This document shows positions 1 through 8,556 of a DNA stretch of 64,000 nucleotides, piece after piece. This DNA comes from Streptomyces broussonetiae (GTDB lineage Bacteria; Actinomycetota; Actinomycetes; Streptomycetales; Streptomycetaceae): assembly GCF_009796285.1 (NCBI RefSeq), contig NZ_CP047020.1, forward strand, positions 1,612,001-1,676,000, read 5' to 3'. Position 1 is the first letter of the stretch, and each line of letters starts with the position of its first letter. A program made the translations under genes and the position numbers. A model generated the notes under the pieces. That model saw only the letters and a program-made list of their open reading frames with translations. It was not told the origin of the DNA and made no database searches.

Positions 1-329
1 CCGCCGATGACCGGGAGGGTCGCGTGTGGTGGGACGAGGGCCGGGAGGACGTGGTCGCGGCCGTGGCCGGGGCTGCCGTGGCGGTGCTGCCAGCGGTCGT
101 CGGCGGGGAGCAGGGTGTGCAGGGCGGCGAGGAGGTCGTCGTCACTGCCGGCCCCCGTCTCGATGACGGCGATTCCGGCGGTGGCGTGCGGGACGAAGAG
201 GTTGAGCAGTCCGTCGCGGCCGGCCGCCACCTCGCGCAGGAAGCCGTCGCAGTCGGAGGTGAGATCGACGACCCGCTCCCGCGAGCCGGTGGCGACGTGC
301 AGAATTCGAGTGGTGAAGGCATCTGGCAT
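1..329 (-). CDS. YjbQ/UPF0047 family protein, 3' end outside the window
   Basis: About 109 codons are visible on the minus strand, beginning MPDAFTTRILHV. The order of motifs (LFVPHATAGIAVIE, then DDDLLAAL, then W-Q-H-R-H-G, then HATLPVIGG) is that of the YjbQ/UPF0047 family, small beta-barrel proteins of about 135 residues; members have thiamine-phosphate-synthase-like side activity and their true role is unsettled. The missing part is about the last 25-30 residues. The ATG at 329 is preceded by AGGATGAG, a usable ribosome site. The gene runs away from the importer locus to its right, so the two are divergent. The family call is firm; the function is not. Confidence 0.85.
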   Translation of the reverse strand, partial: MPDAFTTRILHVATGSRERVVDLTSDCDGFLREVAAGRDGLLNLFVPHATAGIAVIETGAGSDDDLLAALHTLLPADDRWQHRHGSPGHGRDHVLPALVPPHATLPVIG

Positions 330-414
330 GGGCTCATCCTGACCCATGCACCGGGTTCTCCCCTCCGTGGCAGGACCGTTTCCTGATACACGTGGTCCAC
401 CAGGCGAGACACCG

Positions 415-444
415 TTGACCGTCGCACGCTCATCTGGCTACGTT
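415..444 (+). promoter_or_regulatory. Predicted promoter of the leader peptide and importer operon
   Basis: TTGACC at 415-420 is followed, after 18 nt, by TACGTT at 439-444, a good match to vegetative Streptomyces -35 and -10 boxes. The A of the leader-peptide ATG (452) lies 7 nt after the -10 box, where transcription would start, so the leader would be translated from a leaderless mRNA. This is sequence-based inference. Confidence 0.6.
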
Positions 445-451
445 CTGCCGC

Positions 452-535
452 ATGTTGCGTTCAGCCCTGCTCACCACGCGCGGTCACATCGACCTGCTGC
501 GGGTGGCCTCCGCCGCGTGTCGCCGCGGCTGCTGA
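452..535 (+). CDS. Cysteine-type leader peptide (27 aa)
   Basis: This 27-codon frame reads MLRSALLTTRGHIDLLRVAS and ends in AACRRGC. It matches the actinobacterial leader-peptide pattern in which an H-I-D-L-x-R-V-A-S core is followed by one or more Cys and Arg codons, usually found upstream of sulfur-assimilation and sulfonate-import genes. It probably controls the downstream genes by coupling its own translation at the Cys codons (two here, one immediately before the stop) to their expression. No Shine-Dalgarno precedes the ATG, in keeping with leaderless translation. About 214 bp of repetitive C/G-rich sequence (536-749) separates it from the permease and could hold an attenuator fold; I did not find a clear terminator hairpin. 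Confidence 0.75.
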   Translation: MLRSALLTTRGHIDLLRVASAACRRGC

Positions 536-749
536 CGCCCTTCTTCCGCTTCGCACTGTCCGGGTTTCCGGCTTTCGGCTTCCCGCCTCCGGCTTCCGGC
601 GCGTCCCGGCGTCGCTCCCGCGCACACGTGACCAGTTGATCCCGCGCCCCCCTCCGGGACCAGCCATCGACACGCGTCTGCGACGACGGCACCCTGCACT
701 GCCGCCCCTTCATCTCCACTCCCGCTCGCCCCCTCCCCGTGGAGCGTCC

Positions 750-1655
750 ATGAGCATCAGCCATGCCCCACCCAGCTCCCCCGAGCCGGATATTTCCGGT
801 ATATCAAAATCCAAGGGCCCCGGAACGGACGTCTCCGACCACACCATCGCCCTCGACCTCCAGCCCGTCGTTCCCGCCTCCTCCCGCTCTCTCCGCATCC
901 CCCGCTGGCTACGGCGCACCGCAGGCCCGATCCTGCTGCTGGCCCTGTGGCAACTCCTCAGCGCCACCGGCGTGCTGACGGCCGACGTGCTGGCCGCACC
1001 GGGCCGGATCGCGCAGGTCGGCTGGGACCTGATCAGCGACGGCTCGCTGCCTTCGGCCATGGGAACCTCGCTGCAGCGCGTGGCGCTCGGGCTGCTGTTC
1101 GGGACCCTGACGGGCACCGGACTCGCCCTGGTCTCAGGGCTGTTCCGGATCGGCGAGGACCTGGTGGACGCGCCGGTCCAGATGCTGCGGACGGTGCCGT
1201 TCGTCGGTCTCATCCCGCTGTTCATCATCTGGTTCGGCATCGGCGAGGCCCCGAAGATCGCCATCATCACACTCGGCGTGACCTTCCCGCTCTACCTCAA
1301 CGTCTACGCCGGGATCCGTGGCGTGGACGCCCAGCTCATCGAGGCGGGCGAGTCGTTGGGGCTGTCCCGCTGGGGGCTGGTGCGACACGTCGTCCTGCCA
1401 GGTGCGCTGCCCGGCGCGCTGACCGGGCTGCGGTACTCGCTCGGTATCGCCTGGCTCGCCCTGGTCTTCGCCGAGCAGGTCAACGCCGACGCCGGGATCG
1501 GCTTCCTGATGGTCCAGGCACGGGACTTCCTGAGGACCGACGTGATCGTGGTCTGCCTGATCGTCTACGCCTTCCTCGGCCTGCTCGCCGACTTCATCGT
1601 CCGTTCCCTCGAAAGGCTGCTGCTGCAATGGCGACCGACGTTCACCGGCCGGTGA
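750..1655 (+). CDS. ssuC: Sulfonate/nitrate/taurine-type ABC importer, permease
   Basis: This 301-residue inner-membrane protein has about six membrane segments after a polar N-terminus of about 60 residues. It carries the EAA loop (EAGESLGLSRWGLVRHVVLP) that docks on the ATPase. This is the SsuC/TauC/NrtB permease family. The frame is open further upstream, but the ATG at 750 has GGAG six bases before it and gives a normal length. The 3' end overlaps the ATPase gene by 28 nt, so the two are translationally coupled. The upstream Cys-type leader points to a sulfur source such as an alkanesulfonate as substrate. The exact ligand cannot be read from sequence, so the symbol is by family and context. 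Confidence 0.85.
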   Translation: MSISHAPPSSPEPDISGISKSKGPGTDVSDHTIALDLQPVVPASSRSLRIPRWLRRTAGPILLLALWQLLSATGVLTADVLAAPGRIAQVGWDLISDGSLPSAMGTSLQRVALGLLFGTLTGTGLALVSGLFRIGEDLVDAPVQMLRTVPFVGLIPLFIIWFGIGEAPKIAIITLGVTFPLYLNVYAGIRGVDAQLIEAGESLGLSRWGLVRHVVLPGALPGALTGLRYSLGIAWLALVFAEQVNADAGIGFLMVQARDFLRTDVIVVCLIVYAFLGLLADFIVRSLERLLLQWRPTFTGR

Positions 1656-2389
1656 GTGCCACAGTGTCCTCCGCGCGGCGGCCTGCGGCCGTGCACATCG
1701 AGGGGCTGACCCGCTCCTTCGACGGCCGTACGGTCATCGACGGCCTGCATCTGGACATCGCGCCGGGCGAGTTCGTCGCCCTGCTCGGCCGCAGTGGCTG
1801 TGGCAAGTCGACGCTGCTGCGGATCCTCGCCGGCCTCGACCGGGACATCCGGGGCACCGTGCTGGTCCCGCGCCGCAGGGCCGTCGCCTTCCAGGCACCC
1901 CGGCTGATGCCCTGGAAGAAGGTCTGGCGCAATGTCCTGCTCGGCCTGCCCGGCAAGCCCGAACGAGGCGTCGCCGAACGGGCGTTGGACGAAGTAGGTC
2001 TCGGCCACCGCATCGACGCCTGGCCGAGGACGCTCTCCGGCGGCGAGGCCCAGCGCGCCTCACTCGCCCGAGCGCTGGTGCGCGAGCCCGATCTCCTGCT
2101 CCTCGACGAGCCGTTCGGTGCCCTCGACGCACTCACCCGGATCAAGGCCCAACGACTGGTCGGGGAGTTGTGGGAGCAGCGGGCCTGCGCGGTACTGCTG
2201 GTCACGCACGACGTCGAGGAGGCCGTGCTGCTCGCCGACCGCGTCCTGGTGATGGACGGCGGCCGCATCGCCCACGAGCAGCGCATCGACCTCGAGCGGC
2301 CACGCAGGATCACCGACCCCCGCTTCGCCGCACTCCGCGCCGGCCTGCTGGAACGTCTCGGCGTCCACGCCGCCGCAGAGACCGCCTGA
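1628..2389 (+). CDS. ssuB: Sulfonate/nitrate/taurine-type ABC importer, ATPase
   Basis: The 253-residue cytoplasmic ATPase has a Walker A motif GRSGCGKST at residues 54-62, a Q-loop (FQAPRLMPWKKV), signature LSGGEAQ, Walker B LLLLDEPFGALD and the switch histidine in LLVTHDVEEAV. The APRLMPW segment after the Q-loop is typical of SsuB/TauB ATPases. It would energise the permease encoded immediately upstream. The start ATG at 1628 lies inside the permease gene, which is usual for coupled ABC subunits. No FMN-dependent sulfonate monooxygenase (ssuD) gene is visible nearby, so the substrate is processed by enzymes encoded elsewhere or is not an alkanesulfonate. Confidence 0.9.
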   Translation: MATDVHRPVSATVSSARRPAAVHIEGLTRSFDGRTVIDGLHLDIAPGEFVALLGRSGCGKSTLLRILAGLDRDIRGTVLVPRRRAVAFQAPRLMPWKKVWRNVLLGLPGKPERGVAERALDEVGLGHRIDAWPRTLSGGEAQRASLARALVREPDLLLLDEPFGALDALTRIKAQRLVGELWEQRACAVLLVTHDVEEAVLLADRVLVMDGGRIAHEQRIDLERPRRITDPRFAALRAGLLERLGVHAAAETA

Positions 2390-2550
2390 CCCCTCGAGGC
2401 CGCCTTGTCACCCGGAACTTCCGCGTTCGACACGGCGGCACTCGCTCCCTCCGCACTCCGCCCCGCACCCCTCCCTCCCCCTCCTCCCCCTCCATCCCCC
2501 GTAACTCGAAGCTCCCGCGCTCGATACCTCCGCACACGAACGGAACCGCC

Positions 2551-3564
2551 ATGCGACGACGCCTCGTCCCCGCCGCAGCTCTCCTCCCCTTCGCGCTCCT
2601 GCTCACGGCCTGCGGCGGGGCCTCGTCCGCGAGCACTGGCACCGACACCGACGGCACGGGCTCCGTCACGCTGAACGTCGGCGACCAGAGAGGCGGTTCG
2701 GAGGCCATCCTGCGGGCCGCGGGGGAGCTGAAGAACCTGAACTACAAGATCAAGTGGTCCACCTTCACCTCCGGACCGCCGCTGCTGGAGGCCGTCAACG
2801 CGGGGGCCGTCGACGTCGGCGGTGTCGGCAACACCCCGCCCGTCTTCGCGGCCGGCGCCGGATCGAAGATCTCCGTCGTGGCCGCCTGGCACGGCACCTC
2901 CAGGGGCGACGCCATCCTCGTACCCAACGACTCCAAGCTGACCGACCCGAAGCAGCTCAGGGGCAGGCCCATCGCCGTCGCGCAGGGTTCCTCCGCGCAC
3001 TACCAGCTGGTCGCCTCGCTCAAGGCGGCCGGACTCGGTCTGGCCGACGTCAAGGTCAAGTACCTCCAGCCGGCCGACGCGCTCGCCGCGTTCACCTCCG
3101 GCAAGGTCGACGCCTGGGCGGTCTGGGACCCGTACACCTCCCAGATCCTCCGCACCAGGCAGGGCCGCGTGCTGACCACCGGTGAGGGCGTCACCAACGG
3201 GCTCACCTTCCAGGTGGCCGCGCCCTCCGCACTGAAGGACCCGAAGAAAGCCGCCGTCATCAAGGACTACCTGGCCCGGCTGCGGCGGGCGACCGCCTGG
3301 GTCACCGACCACCAGCCGGAGTGGGCCAAGGTGTGGGCCAAGGACACCGGGCTGCCCTACGACGTGGCGCTGGACTCGGTGAAACGGACCAACTCCACGC
3401 GCGTCGCGGTCGCTGTCGACAAACCGCTCGTCGCCTCGGAACAGCAGATCGCCGACACCTTCACCGCGTTGAAGCTGATCCCGCAGAAGGTGGACTTCGG
3501 CGACTTCGTGGACACCCGGTTCAACGGCGACCTGCCGCCGTCGACCACCCCGGCCAAGGGCTGA
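2551..3564 (+). CDS. ssuA: Sulfonate-type ABC importer, substrate-binding lipoprotein
   Basis: This is a 337-residue periplasmic-type binding protein anchored as a lipoprotein: a lipobox LLTAC ends in Cys21 after an Arg-rich and hydrophobic signal. The mature part has the two-lobed SsuA/TauA/NMT1-like fold, with GVGNTPPVFAAGAG, PIAVAQGSSAHYQL and DAWAVWDPY landmarks in the usual order. It delivers the ligand to the permease/ATPase pair encoded upstream. It starts 161 nt after the ATPase stop, across a very C-rich spacer with no other gene, yet probably belongs to the same unit. Permease-ATPase-binding protein is a less common gene order than binding protein first. Confidence 0.9.
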   Translation: MRRRLVPAAALLPFALLLTACGGASSASTGTDTDGTGSVTLNVGDQRGGSEAILRAAGELKNLNYKIKWSTFTSGPPLLEAVNAGAVDVGGVGNTPPVFAAGAGSKISVVAAWHGTSRGDAILVPNDSKLTDPKQLRGRPIAVAQGSSAHYQLVASLKAAGLGLADVKVKYLQPADALAAFTSGKVDAWAVWDPYTSQILRTRQGRVLTTGEGVTNGLTFQVAAPSALKDPKKAAVIKDYLARLRRATAWVTDHQPEWAKVWAKDTGLPYDVALDSVKRTNSTRVAVAVDKPLVASEQQIADTFTALKLIPQKVDFGDFVDTRFNGDLPPSTTPAKG

Positions 3565-3798
3565 TCCGGCCGAGGACCGGTGCGGGGGACGACCTGCTGT
3601 ACGGCTGCTGTATGGCGGCGGGACGGCTCCGGACGGGCAGGACCGGGGGTCAGGACCCGGCTCCGGGACTGCTCCGGACGGCTACGGAGCGGCTGTGAGG
3701 CAGCTGCAGAGCAGCTCCAGGGCGGCGGCTGCTGGGAAGCTCGTCACCCGGCGCCGGCGTCCGGGAAGATCCGTGCCCACTCCCCCGTTAGCTGAAGC

Positions 3799-4878
3799 GT
3801 GAACGCATCACGCGAGGTCGAGGTCGTCGTCATCGGCGCTGGTCAGGCCGGGTTGTCCAGCGCCTACCATCTGCGGCGCACCGGCTTCGAGCCGGACCGC
3901 GACTTCGTGGTGCTCGACCACTCCCCCGCGCCGGGCGGCGCCTGGCAGTTCCGCTGGGCCTCGCTGACGTACGGCAAGGTGCACGGGATGCACGCACTGC
4001 CCGGCATGGAGCTGACGGACGCCGATCCGGCGCGGCCGTCGGCGGAGGTCATCGGCGAGTACTTCGACCGGTACGAGCGCGCCTTCGGCCTGCGCGTCCG
4101 GCGGCCCGTCGACGTACGGGCCGTCCGGGAGAGCGAGGGCGGCCGGCTCTCCGTGGAGACCTCGGCGGGCATCTGGTCCACGCGCGCGCTGATCAACGCG
4201 ACCGGCACCTGGGACCGGCCGTTCTGGCCACGTTACCCCGGCCAGGAGACCTTCCGCGGGCGGCAGTTGCACACCGCCCAGTACGCGGGCCCCGAGGAGT
4301 TCGCCGGGCAGCGGGTCGTGGTCGTGGGCGGCGGCGCCTCGGGCACCCAGCATCTGCTGGAACTGTCCGCCTACGCGGCCGCGACCACCTGGGTCACCCG
4401 GCGGCCTCCGGTCTTCCGCGACGGGCCGTTCGACCAGGAGGCGGGCCGTTCGGCGGTCGCGCTGGTCGAGGAGCGGGTACGCCAGGGTCTGCCGCCACGC
4501 AGTGTGGTCTCGGTCACGGGACTGCCCCTCAACGACGCCATCCGGCAGGGTCTCGCGGACGGGGTCCTGGACCGGCAGCCGATGTTCGACCGGATCACGC
4601 CGGACGGCGTGGAGTGGAGCGACGGGCGCCATGTCGATGCCGATGTGATCCTTTGGGCCACCGGTTTCCGGGCAGCGCTGGACCACCTCACCCCGCTGCG
4701 GCTGCGCGAGCCGGGCGGCGGGATCCGCGTCGAGGGCACCAGGACGCTGGCCGATCCCCGCGTTCACCTCGTCGGCTACGGCCCCTCCGCCAGCACCGTC
4801 GGGGCCAACCGGGCCGGACGCGCGGCCGTCCGGGACATCAGGCGGCTGCTGGCCCGGGATGAACCGGTCGCCGCGTGA
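3799..4878 (+). CDS. FAD-dependent NAD(P)-binding oxidoreductase
   Basis: The 359-residue protein opens with an FAD-binding GAGQAG motif at residues 13-18, has a second Rossmann motif GGGASG near residue 177 for NAD(P)H, and ATG-type motifs (INATGTWDRP, LWATGFR) found in flavin monooxygenase-like and CzcO-like enzymes. It is shorter than classical flavin monooxygenases (450-550 residues). It is therefore a flavoprotein oxidoreductase acting on an unknown small substrate in the cytosol. The start is GTG at 3799, preceded by GCTGAAGC, a weak ribosome site. It ends 12 bp from the convergent mltG-like gene. Its position beside a sulfur-type importer may be coincidence. Confidence 0.8.
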   Translation: MNASREVEVVVIGAGQAGLSSAYHLRRTGFEPDRDFVVLDHSPAPGGAWQFRWASLTYGKVHGMHALPGMELTDADPARPSAEVIGEYFDRYERAFGLRVRRPVDVRAVRESEGGRLSVETSAGIWSTRALINATGTWDRPFWPRYPGQETFRGRQLHTAQYAGPEEFAGQRVVVVGGGASGTQHLLELSAYAAATTWVTRRPPVFRDGPFDQEAGRSAVALVEERVRQGLPPRSVVSVTGLPLNDAIRQGLADGVLDRQPMFDRITPDGVEWSDGRHVDADVILWATGFRAALDHLTPLRLREPGGGIRVEGTRTLADPRVHLVGYGPSASTVGANRAGRAAVRDIRRLLARDEPVAA

Positions 4879-4890
4879 CGCCGCACCGGC

Positions 4891-5781
4891 TCAGCGGGCC
4901 GACGAGCGTGCCGGGATCGAGGACCGGGCCGGGCTCCGGCCGGGCGACTGTCCTGTGTCCTGGTGGAGGGCGTTGAACTCCGCCACGTTGCGCATCTGCG
5001 TCGCGTAGTCGGCGGAGAAGCGGGTGTCCCCGGGCTTGACCGTGACGAAGTACAGCCAGTTGCCCGGCGTCGGGTTGAGCGCGGCGTGCATCGCCTCCTC
5101 ACCGGGGTTGTCGATCGGCGTCGGCGGCAGGCCCACGCGCTGGTAGGAGTTGTACGGACTTTCGATGCGGGTGTCGCCCTGGCTGGTGCGGACCGTGTTG
5201 CGGTGGAGCGCGTAGTTGAGGGTGGAGTCCATCTGCAGCGGCATCCCGCGCTCCAGCCGGTTCAGGACGACCCGGGCGACCTTGCCCATGTCCGTCTTCG
5301 TGGCGGCCTCGGCCTGGACGATGCTGGCGATGGTGACGGCCTGGTAGACGTTCACCGTGTCGCGCTGCGCCCCGGCGGCGACCGGCGCCGCGTTGAACTC
5401 GTGGTTCGCGGTGTCGACCATGGAGCGCAGCAGGGACTCGGGCGTCGTCTCCTGCCGGAGGGGGTACGCCGCCGGGAAGAGGTAGCCCTCCGGGTTGCCC
5501 TCGGCGTCGCCCGGCAGGCTCAGGCTCGCCTTCCCGAGGGACTTGCGGGCGCTGCCCGGGGGCAGCCTGAGGGCCCTGTCGATGGCGTCGTACACCTGAC
5601 TCGCCCGCCAGCCCTCCGGGATGACCAGCGCGCTGGGCCCGGTCTCCTCGGGACCGCTGTCCAGCGTCAGCAGCGGCACCGCCACGGCGGTACCGGCCAC
5701 GACGGCGCCGGCCACGGCGAGGGCGATGCGGCCCCGGCGTGTCAGTCGGATCGTGCTCCGCGGCGGAATCTTCGGCTGCAT
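4891..5781 (-). CDS. mltG: Endolytic transglycosylase MltG family (YceG-like)
   Basis: The 296-residue protein has a basic N-terminus, one membrane anchor (about residues 17-40) and an extracellular YceG-like domain. The presumed catalytic glutamate is Glu158 in IVQAEAATK; the following VLNRLERGMPLQMDSTLNYA and YNSYQRVGLPPTPI blocks are family hallmarks. MltG enzymes cleave nascent glycan strands and set their length. This copy is shorter than the main MltG of Streptomyces, which has a long cytoplasmic extension, so it is probably a second paralogue. An AT-richer patch just upstream (5790-5830) likely holds its promoter. It is convergent with the FAD gene, and the 3' end of the ABC exporter gene lies upstream on the same strand. 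Confidence 0.88.
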   Translation of the reverse strand: MQPKIPPRSTIRLTRRGRIALAVAGAVVAGTAVAVPLLTLDSGPEETGPSALVIPEGWRASQVYDAIDRALRLPPGSARKSLGKASLSLPGDAEGNPEGYLFPAAYPLRQETTPESLLRSMVDTANHEFNAAPVAAGAQRDTVNVYQAVTIASIVQAEAATKTDMGKVARVVLNRLERGMPLQMDSTLNYALHRNTVRTSQGDTRIESPYNSYQRVGLPPTPIDNPGEEAMHAALNPTPGNWLYFVTVKPGDTRFSADYATQMRNVAEFNALHQDTGQSPGRSPARSSIPARSSAR

Positions 5782-5865
5782 GCAGGAACGTTAATACGCA
5801 TATACTCCCAAATCCGGCATATGTTCAGCTTGTCGGCCGCAGCGTCGGCGACTGAATCCGTGGAT

Positions 5866-7674
5866 TCAGCCGGTCGGCTCCAGTTGTGCGTCCCGGCGCA
5901 CCAGCGCGGCGTACCGCCCGTCCAACTCCAGCAGTTCCTCGTGCGTGCCTTGCTCGGCGACGCGGCCGGAGTCCAGGACCACGATCTGGTCGGCACTGCG
6001 GATCGTGGACAGACGGTGGGCGATGGTGATCGTCGTCCGGTCGGCGGACAGGGCGTCGATGGCCTCCTGGACCGCCGCCTCCGTGCGGGTGTCGAGCGCG
6101 CTGGTCGCCTCGTCGAGGATGAGGACCGGCGGATCACGCAGGATGGTCCGGGCTATGGCGAGGCGTTGCTTCTCACCGCCGGAGAAGCGGTGGCCGCGTT
6201 CACCGACGACCGTGTCGTAGCCGTCGGGCAGTGCGGCTATGTGGTCGTGGATCTGCGCGGCCCTGGCCGCCGCGTACAGTTCCTCGTCGGTCGCGTCCGG
6301 CTTGGCGAAACGGAGGTTGTCGGCGACGGAGGCGTGGAAGAGGTACGTCTCCTGCGAGACCACGCCGACCGCGCGCGCGAGGGTGTCGAAGTCGAGGTGA
6401 CGGACGTCGGCACCGTCCAGGGTGACGCGGCCTGCCGTGACGTCGTAGAGCCGGGGCACCAGATAGCCGAGCGTGGACTTGCCCGCACCGGTGGGGCCGA
6501 CGACGGCGAGGCTGCTGCCGGCCGGGACCGTGATGTCGATGCCGTCGAGGACCGGTCGGGCCCTGTCGTCGATGTCGTACCGGAACTCGACGCCCTCCAG
6601 CCGGACTTCACCCTTGACCTGCTCGAGGTGGACGGGCCGCTCGCGCTCGGTGATGTCGATCGGCAGGTCGAGGTATTCGAAGATGCGCTGGAAGAGCGCG
6701 AGGGAGGTCTGGATCTGGACGCCGGTCGCGAGCAGACTCACGGCGGGGCGGAACAGGCCCTGCTGGAGCGAGACGAAGGCGACGATGGTGCCGAGCGAGA
6801 CCTTGGGGCCGCCGAACTGCAGGGCCAGGCCCGCGGTCCAGTAGATGACGGCCGGCATCGCGGCCATGACGATCGTGATCACGGCCATGCGCCAGCGCCC
6901 GGCCATGTTCGACCGCACCTCGAGGTCGACCAGGCGCTCGGACTCCTCGGCGAAGGACGCGGTCAGCGAGTCCGAGCGGCCCATGGTGCGGCCGAGCAGG
7001 ATGCCACTGACCGAGAGCGACTCGGTGACCGTGGCAGCCATGGCGGCCATCTGCTTCTGCCGCTGGGTGGTGATCTTCTTGCGTTCGTTGCCCACACGGC
7101 GGCTGATCCACACGAACACCGGCAGCAGGAGCAACGAGACGATCGTGAGCCGCCAGTCGAGGGCGACCATCGCGACGATCGTGGCGACCACGCTGGTGAC
7201 GTTGGAGACCAGCGAGGTGGCTGTGGAGGTGACGGTGGCCTGCATGCCGCCGATGTCATTGGCTATGCGGGACTGCACCTCACCGGTGCGGGTGCGGGTG
7301 AAGAAGGCGAGCGACATGCGCTGCAGCCGCCCGTAGACGGCGGTGCGCAGATCGTGCATGACGCGCTGGCCGACAGTGGTCGAGATCAGTGTCTGCAGCA
7401 CGCCGAAGACGCTGGAGAGGACCGCGCTGAGGATCATGCCGAGCGCGAGCAGGCTCAGCAGGCCGGTGCGGCCCCGGGGGATCGCGACGTCGAGGGTCTC
7501 CTTCAGCAGGAACGGCGTGGCCACCGAGACCAGCGAGGAGGCGCCGACCAGCAGGCCGACGATCGCGAGCCGCCCGCGGTAGGGGCGGAAGAGCTTCAGG
7601 ATGCGACGCACCTGCCGGGGCTGCTCCTTGGCGTCGGCAGGTGGGGTCCAGGACGTTTCACGGTCGGGATGCAT
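5866..7674 (-). CDS. ABC exporter, fused membrane and ATPase domains (MDR type)
   Basis: The 602-residue half-transporter has a six-helix exporter domain (about residues 30-330) and an ATPase domain: Walker A GPTGAGKST 393-401, signature FSGGEKQ 498-504, Walker B LILDEATSALD from 518, and switch His553. All catalytic motifs are intact, so a homodimer could work alone. It would export hydrophobic compounds or drugs across the cell membrane. It is divergent from the MarR-family gene at 7789, and the 114-bp gap holds an inverted repeat (7740-7764), so local repression by that MarR protein is likely. The substrate is unknown. Confidence 0.9.
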   Translation of the reverse strand: MHPDRETSWTPPADAKEQPRQVRRILKLFRPYRGRLAIVGLLVGASSLVSVATPFLLKETLDVAIPRGRTGLLSLLALGMILSAVLSSVFGVLQTLISTTVGQRVMHDLRTAVYGRLQRMSLAFFTRTRTGEVQSRIANDIGGMQATVTSTATSLVSNVTSVVATIVAMVALDWRLTIVSLLLLPVFVWISRRVGNERKKITTQRQKQMAAMAATVTESLSVSGILLGRTMGRSDSLTASFAEESERLVDLEVRSNMAGRWRMAVITIVMAAMPAVIYWTAGLALQFGGPKVSLGTIVAFVSLQQGLFRPAVSLLATGVQIQTSLALFQRIFEYLDLPIDITERERPVHLEQVKGEVRLEGVEFRYDIDDRARPVLDGIDITVPAGSSLAVVGPTGAGKSTLGYLVPRLYDVTAGRVTLDGADVRHLDFDTLARAVGVVSQETYLFHASVADNLRFAKPDATDEELYAAARAAQIHDHIAALPDGYDTVVGERGHRFSGGEKQRLAIARTILRDPPVLILDEATSALDTRTEAAVQEAIDALSADRTTITIAHRLSTIRSADQIVVLDSGRVAEQGTHEELLELDGRYAALVRRDAQLEPTG

Positions 7675-7739
7675 GGGCTCCTACGGAGATGAACGGGCGG
7701 CGGCCAGGGATCGGCCGACGATGACTGACGGATCGTAGC

Positions 7740-7764
7740 TCATTGTTACCTATACTCACAATGA
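7740..7764. promoter_or_regulatory. Predicted MarR operator between exporter and regulator
   Basis: TCATTGT (7740-7746) and ACAATGA (7758-7764) form a perfect 7-bp inverted repeat with an 11-nt spacer containing TATACTC. It lies in the gap between the divergent ABC exporter and MarR genes, 25 nt before the MarR start. The size and position suit a MarR dimer site controlling both genes. Binding is inferred. Confidence 0.6.
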
Positions 7765-7788
7765 ACGGCATCCTGATATTGTTCCCGC

Positions 7789-8262
7789 ATGAGCACCCCA
7801 GATTCCGACGGCCTGCTCGCCGAGCAGTTGCTACGGCTCACCCGCCGGGTGCACCGCATCCAGAAGCGCCATCTGGAGCAGCGCGACCTGGGCGTCACTC
7901 CGGCCCAGTCCCGGCTGCTGCGCACCCTCGCGCACTACCCTTCGCCCCCGCGCATGGCCGATCTCGCCGAGCGCCTCGAGGTGGTGCCGCGGGCGGTGAC
8001 GACTCTGGTCGACGGGCTGGAGGCGAGCGGGAAGGTCCGACGGGCGGCCGATCCGGCGAACCGCCGCGTGACCCGGATCGAGCTGACCGACGAGGGGCGG
8101 GCGACCCTGCGCCAGCTGCGCGGCGCCCGCCGGTCGGCGGCCGAGGAGATACTCGCCCCGCTGACCGAGAAGGAGCGCGCGGTACTGGGCGTACTACTGG
8201 ACACGCTGATCGACGGCGAGACGACCAAGGGCGCCGGCGGGCGGACGACCGAGAACTGCTGA
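7789..8262 (+). CDS. MarR-family transcriptional regulator
   Basis: This 157-residue winged-helix protein has the MarR layout: an N-terminal dimerisation helix, a recognition segment MADLAERLEVVPRAVTTLVD, a wing (KVRRAADPANRRVTRIELTD) with the family's D-x-R pair, and C-terminal helices for dimerisation. It probably represses the divergent ABC exporter and itself, with release by an exported or toxic small molecule. A strong hairpin (8287-8316) follows the stop. The ligand cannot be told from sequence. Confidence 0.9.
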   Translation: MSTPDSDGLLAEQLLRLTRRVHRIQKRHLEQRDLGVTPAQSRLLRTLAHYPSPPRMADLAERLEVVPRAVTTLVDGLEASGKVRRAADPANRRVTRIELTDEGRATLRQLRGARRSAAEEILAPLTEKERAVLGVLLDTLIDGETTKGAGGRTTENC

Positions 8263-8286
8263 CGGGCCGGACCACGACTGCGCCGG

Positions 8287-8316
8287 GGCCCCGCTCACCC
8301 TGTGAGCGAGGGGGCC
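8287..8316 (+). terminator. Hairpin terminator after the MarR gene
   Basis: GGCCCCGCTCAC and the opposing GTGAGC-GA-GGGGGCC strand form a long GC stem with a 3-nt loop, 25 nt after the MarR stop. There is no U-tract, as is common for Streptomyces terminators. The 240 bp between it and the next gene (convergent, ending at 8557) show nothing further. Confidence 0.65.
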
Positions 8317-8556
8317 GTGCCGGTCGAGCGTCGAGGCGTCGAGGCCACGCGCGCGATGCGTCGCGCCAGGGGCGGTACGGACTGCGGCGCGAGCGCTCCC
8401 CGGGGACGTCGACTCACGGAAGCCGAACGGGACTTCTGCGGTACGGAGAGCCGCCTCCACGTCGATCGCCCTGGAGCCGTCGTTGATCCCTTCCGGGACG
8501 CCCGTGCCTCAGCCGGGTACCTCACGCCGCCCGCGGCGCCTTCCGCGTCAGTGCGC

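Noticed and set aside
346..639. Plus-strand frame of 97 codons overlapping the leader peptide
   Set aside because: Its codon pattern and Pro/Arg-rich translation look like GC-bias noise, whereas the 27-codon frame inside it matches a known leader-peptide pattern.
5790..5830. Operator for the ABC exporter upstream of mltG
   Set aside because: GCATATACTCCC here resembles the TATACTC in the MarR operator spacer, but the symmetrical arms TCATTGT/ACAATGA are missing, so the likeness is probably just a shared promoter-like AT patch.
4963..7692. 909-codon plus-strand frame
   Set aside because: It is antisense to mltG and the ABC exporter, both of which show complete family motifs; the long open frame is a by-product of high GC.
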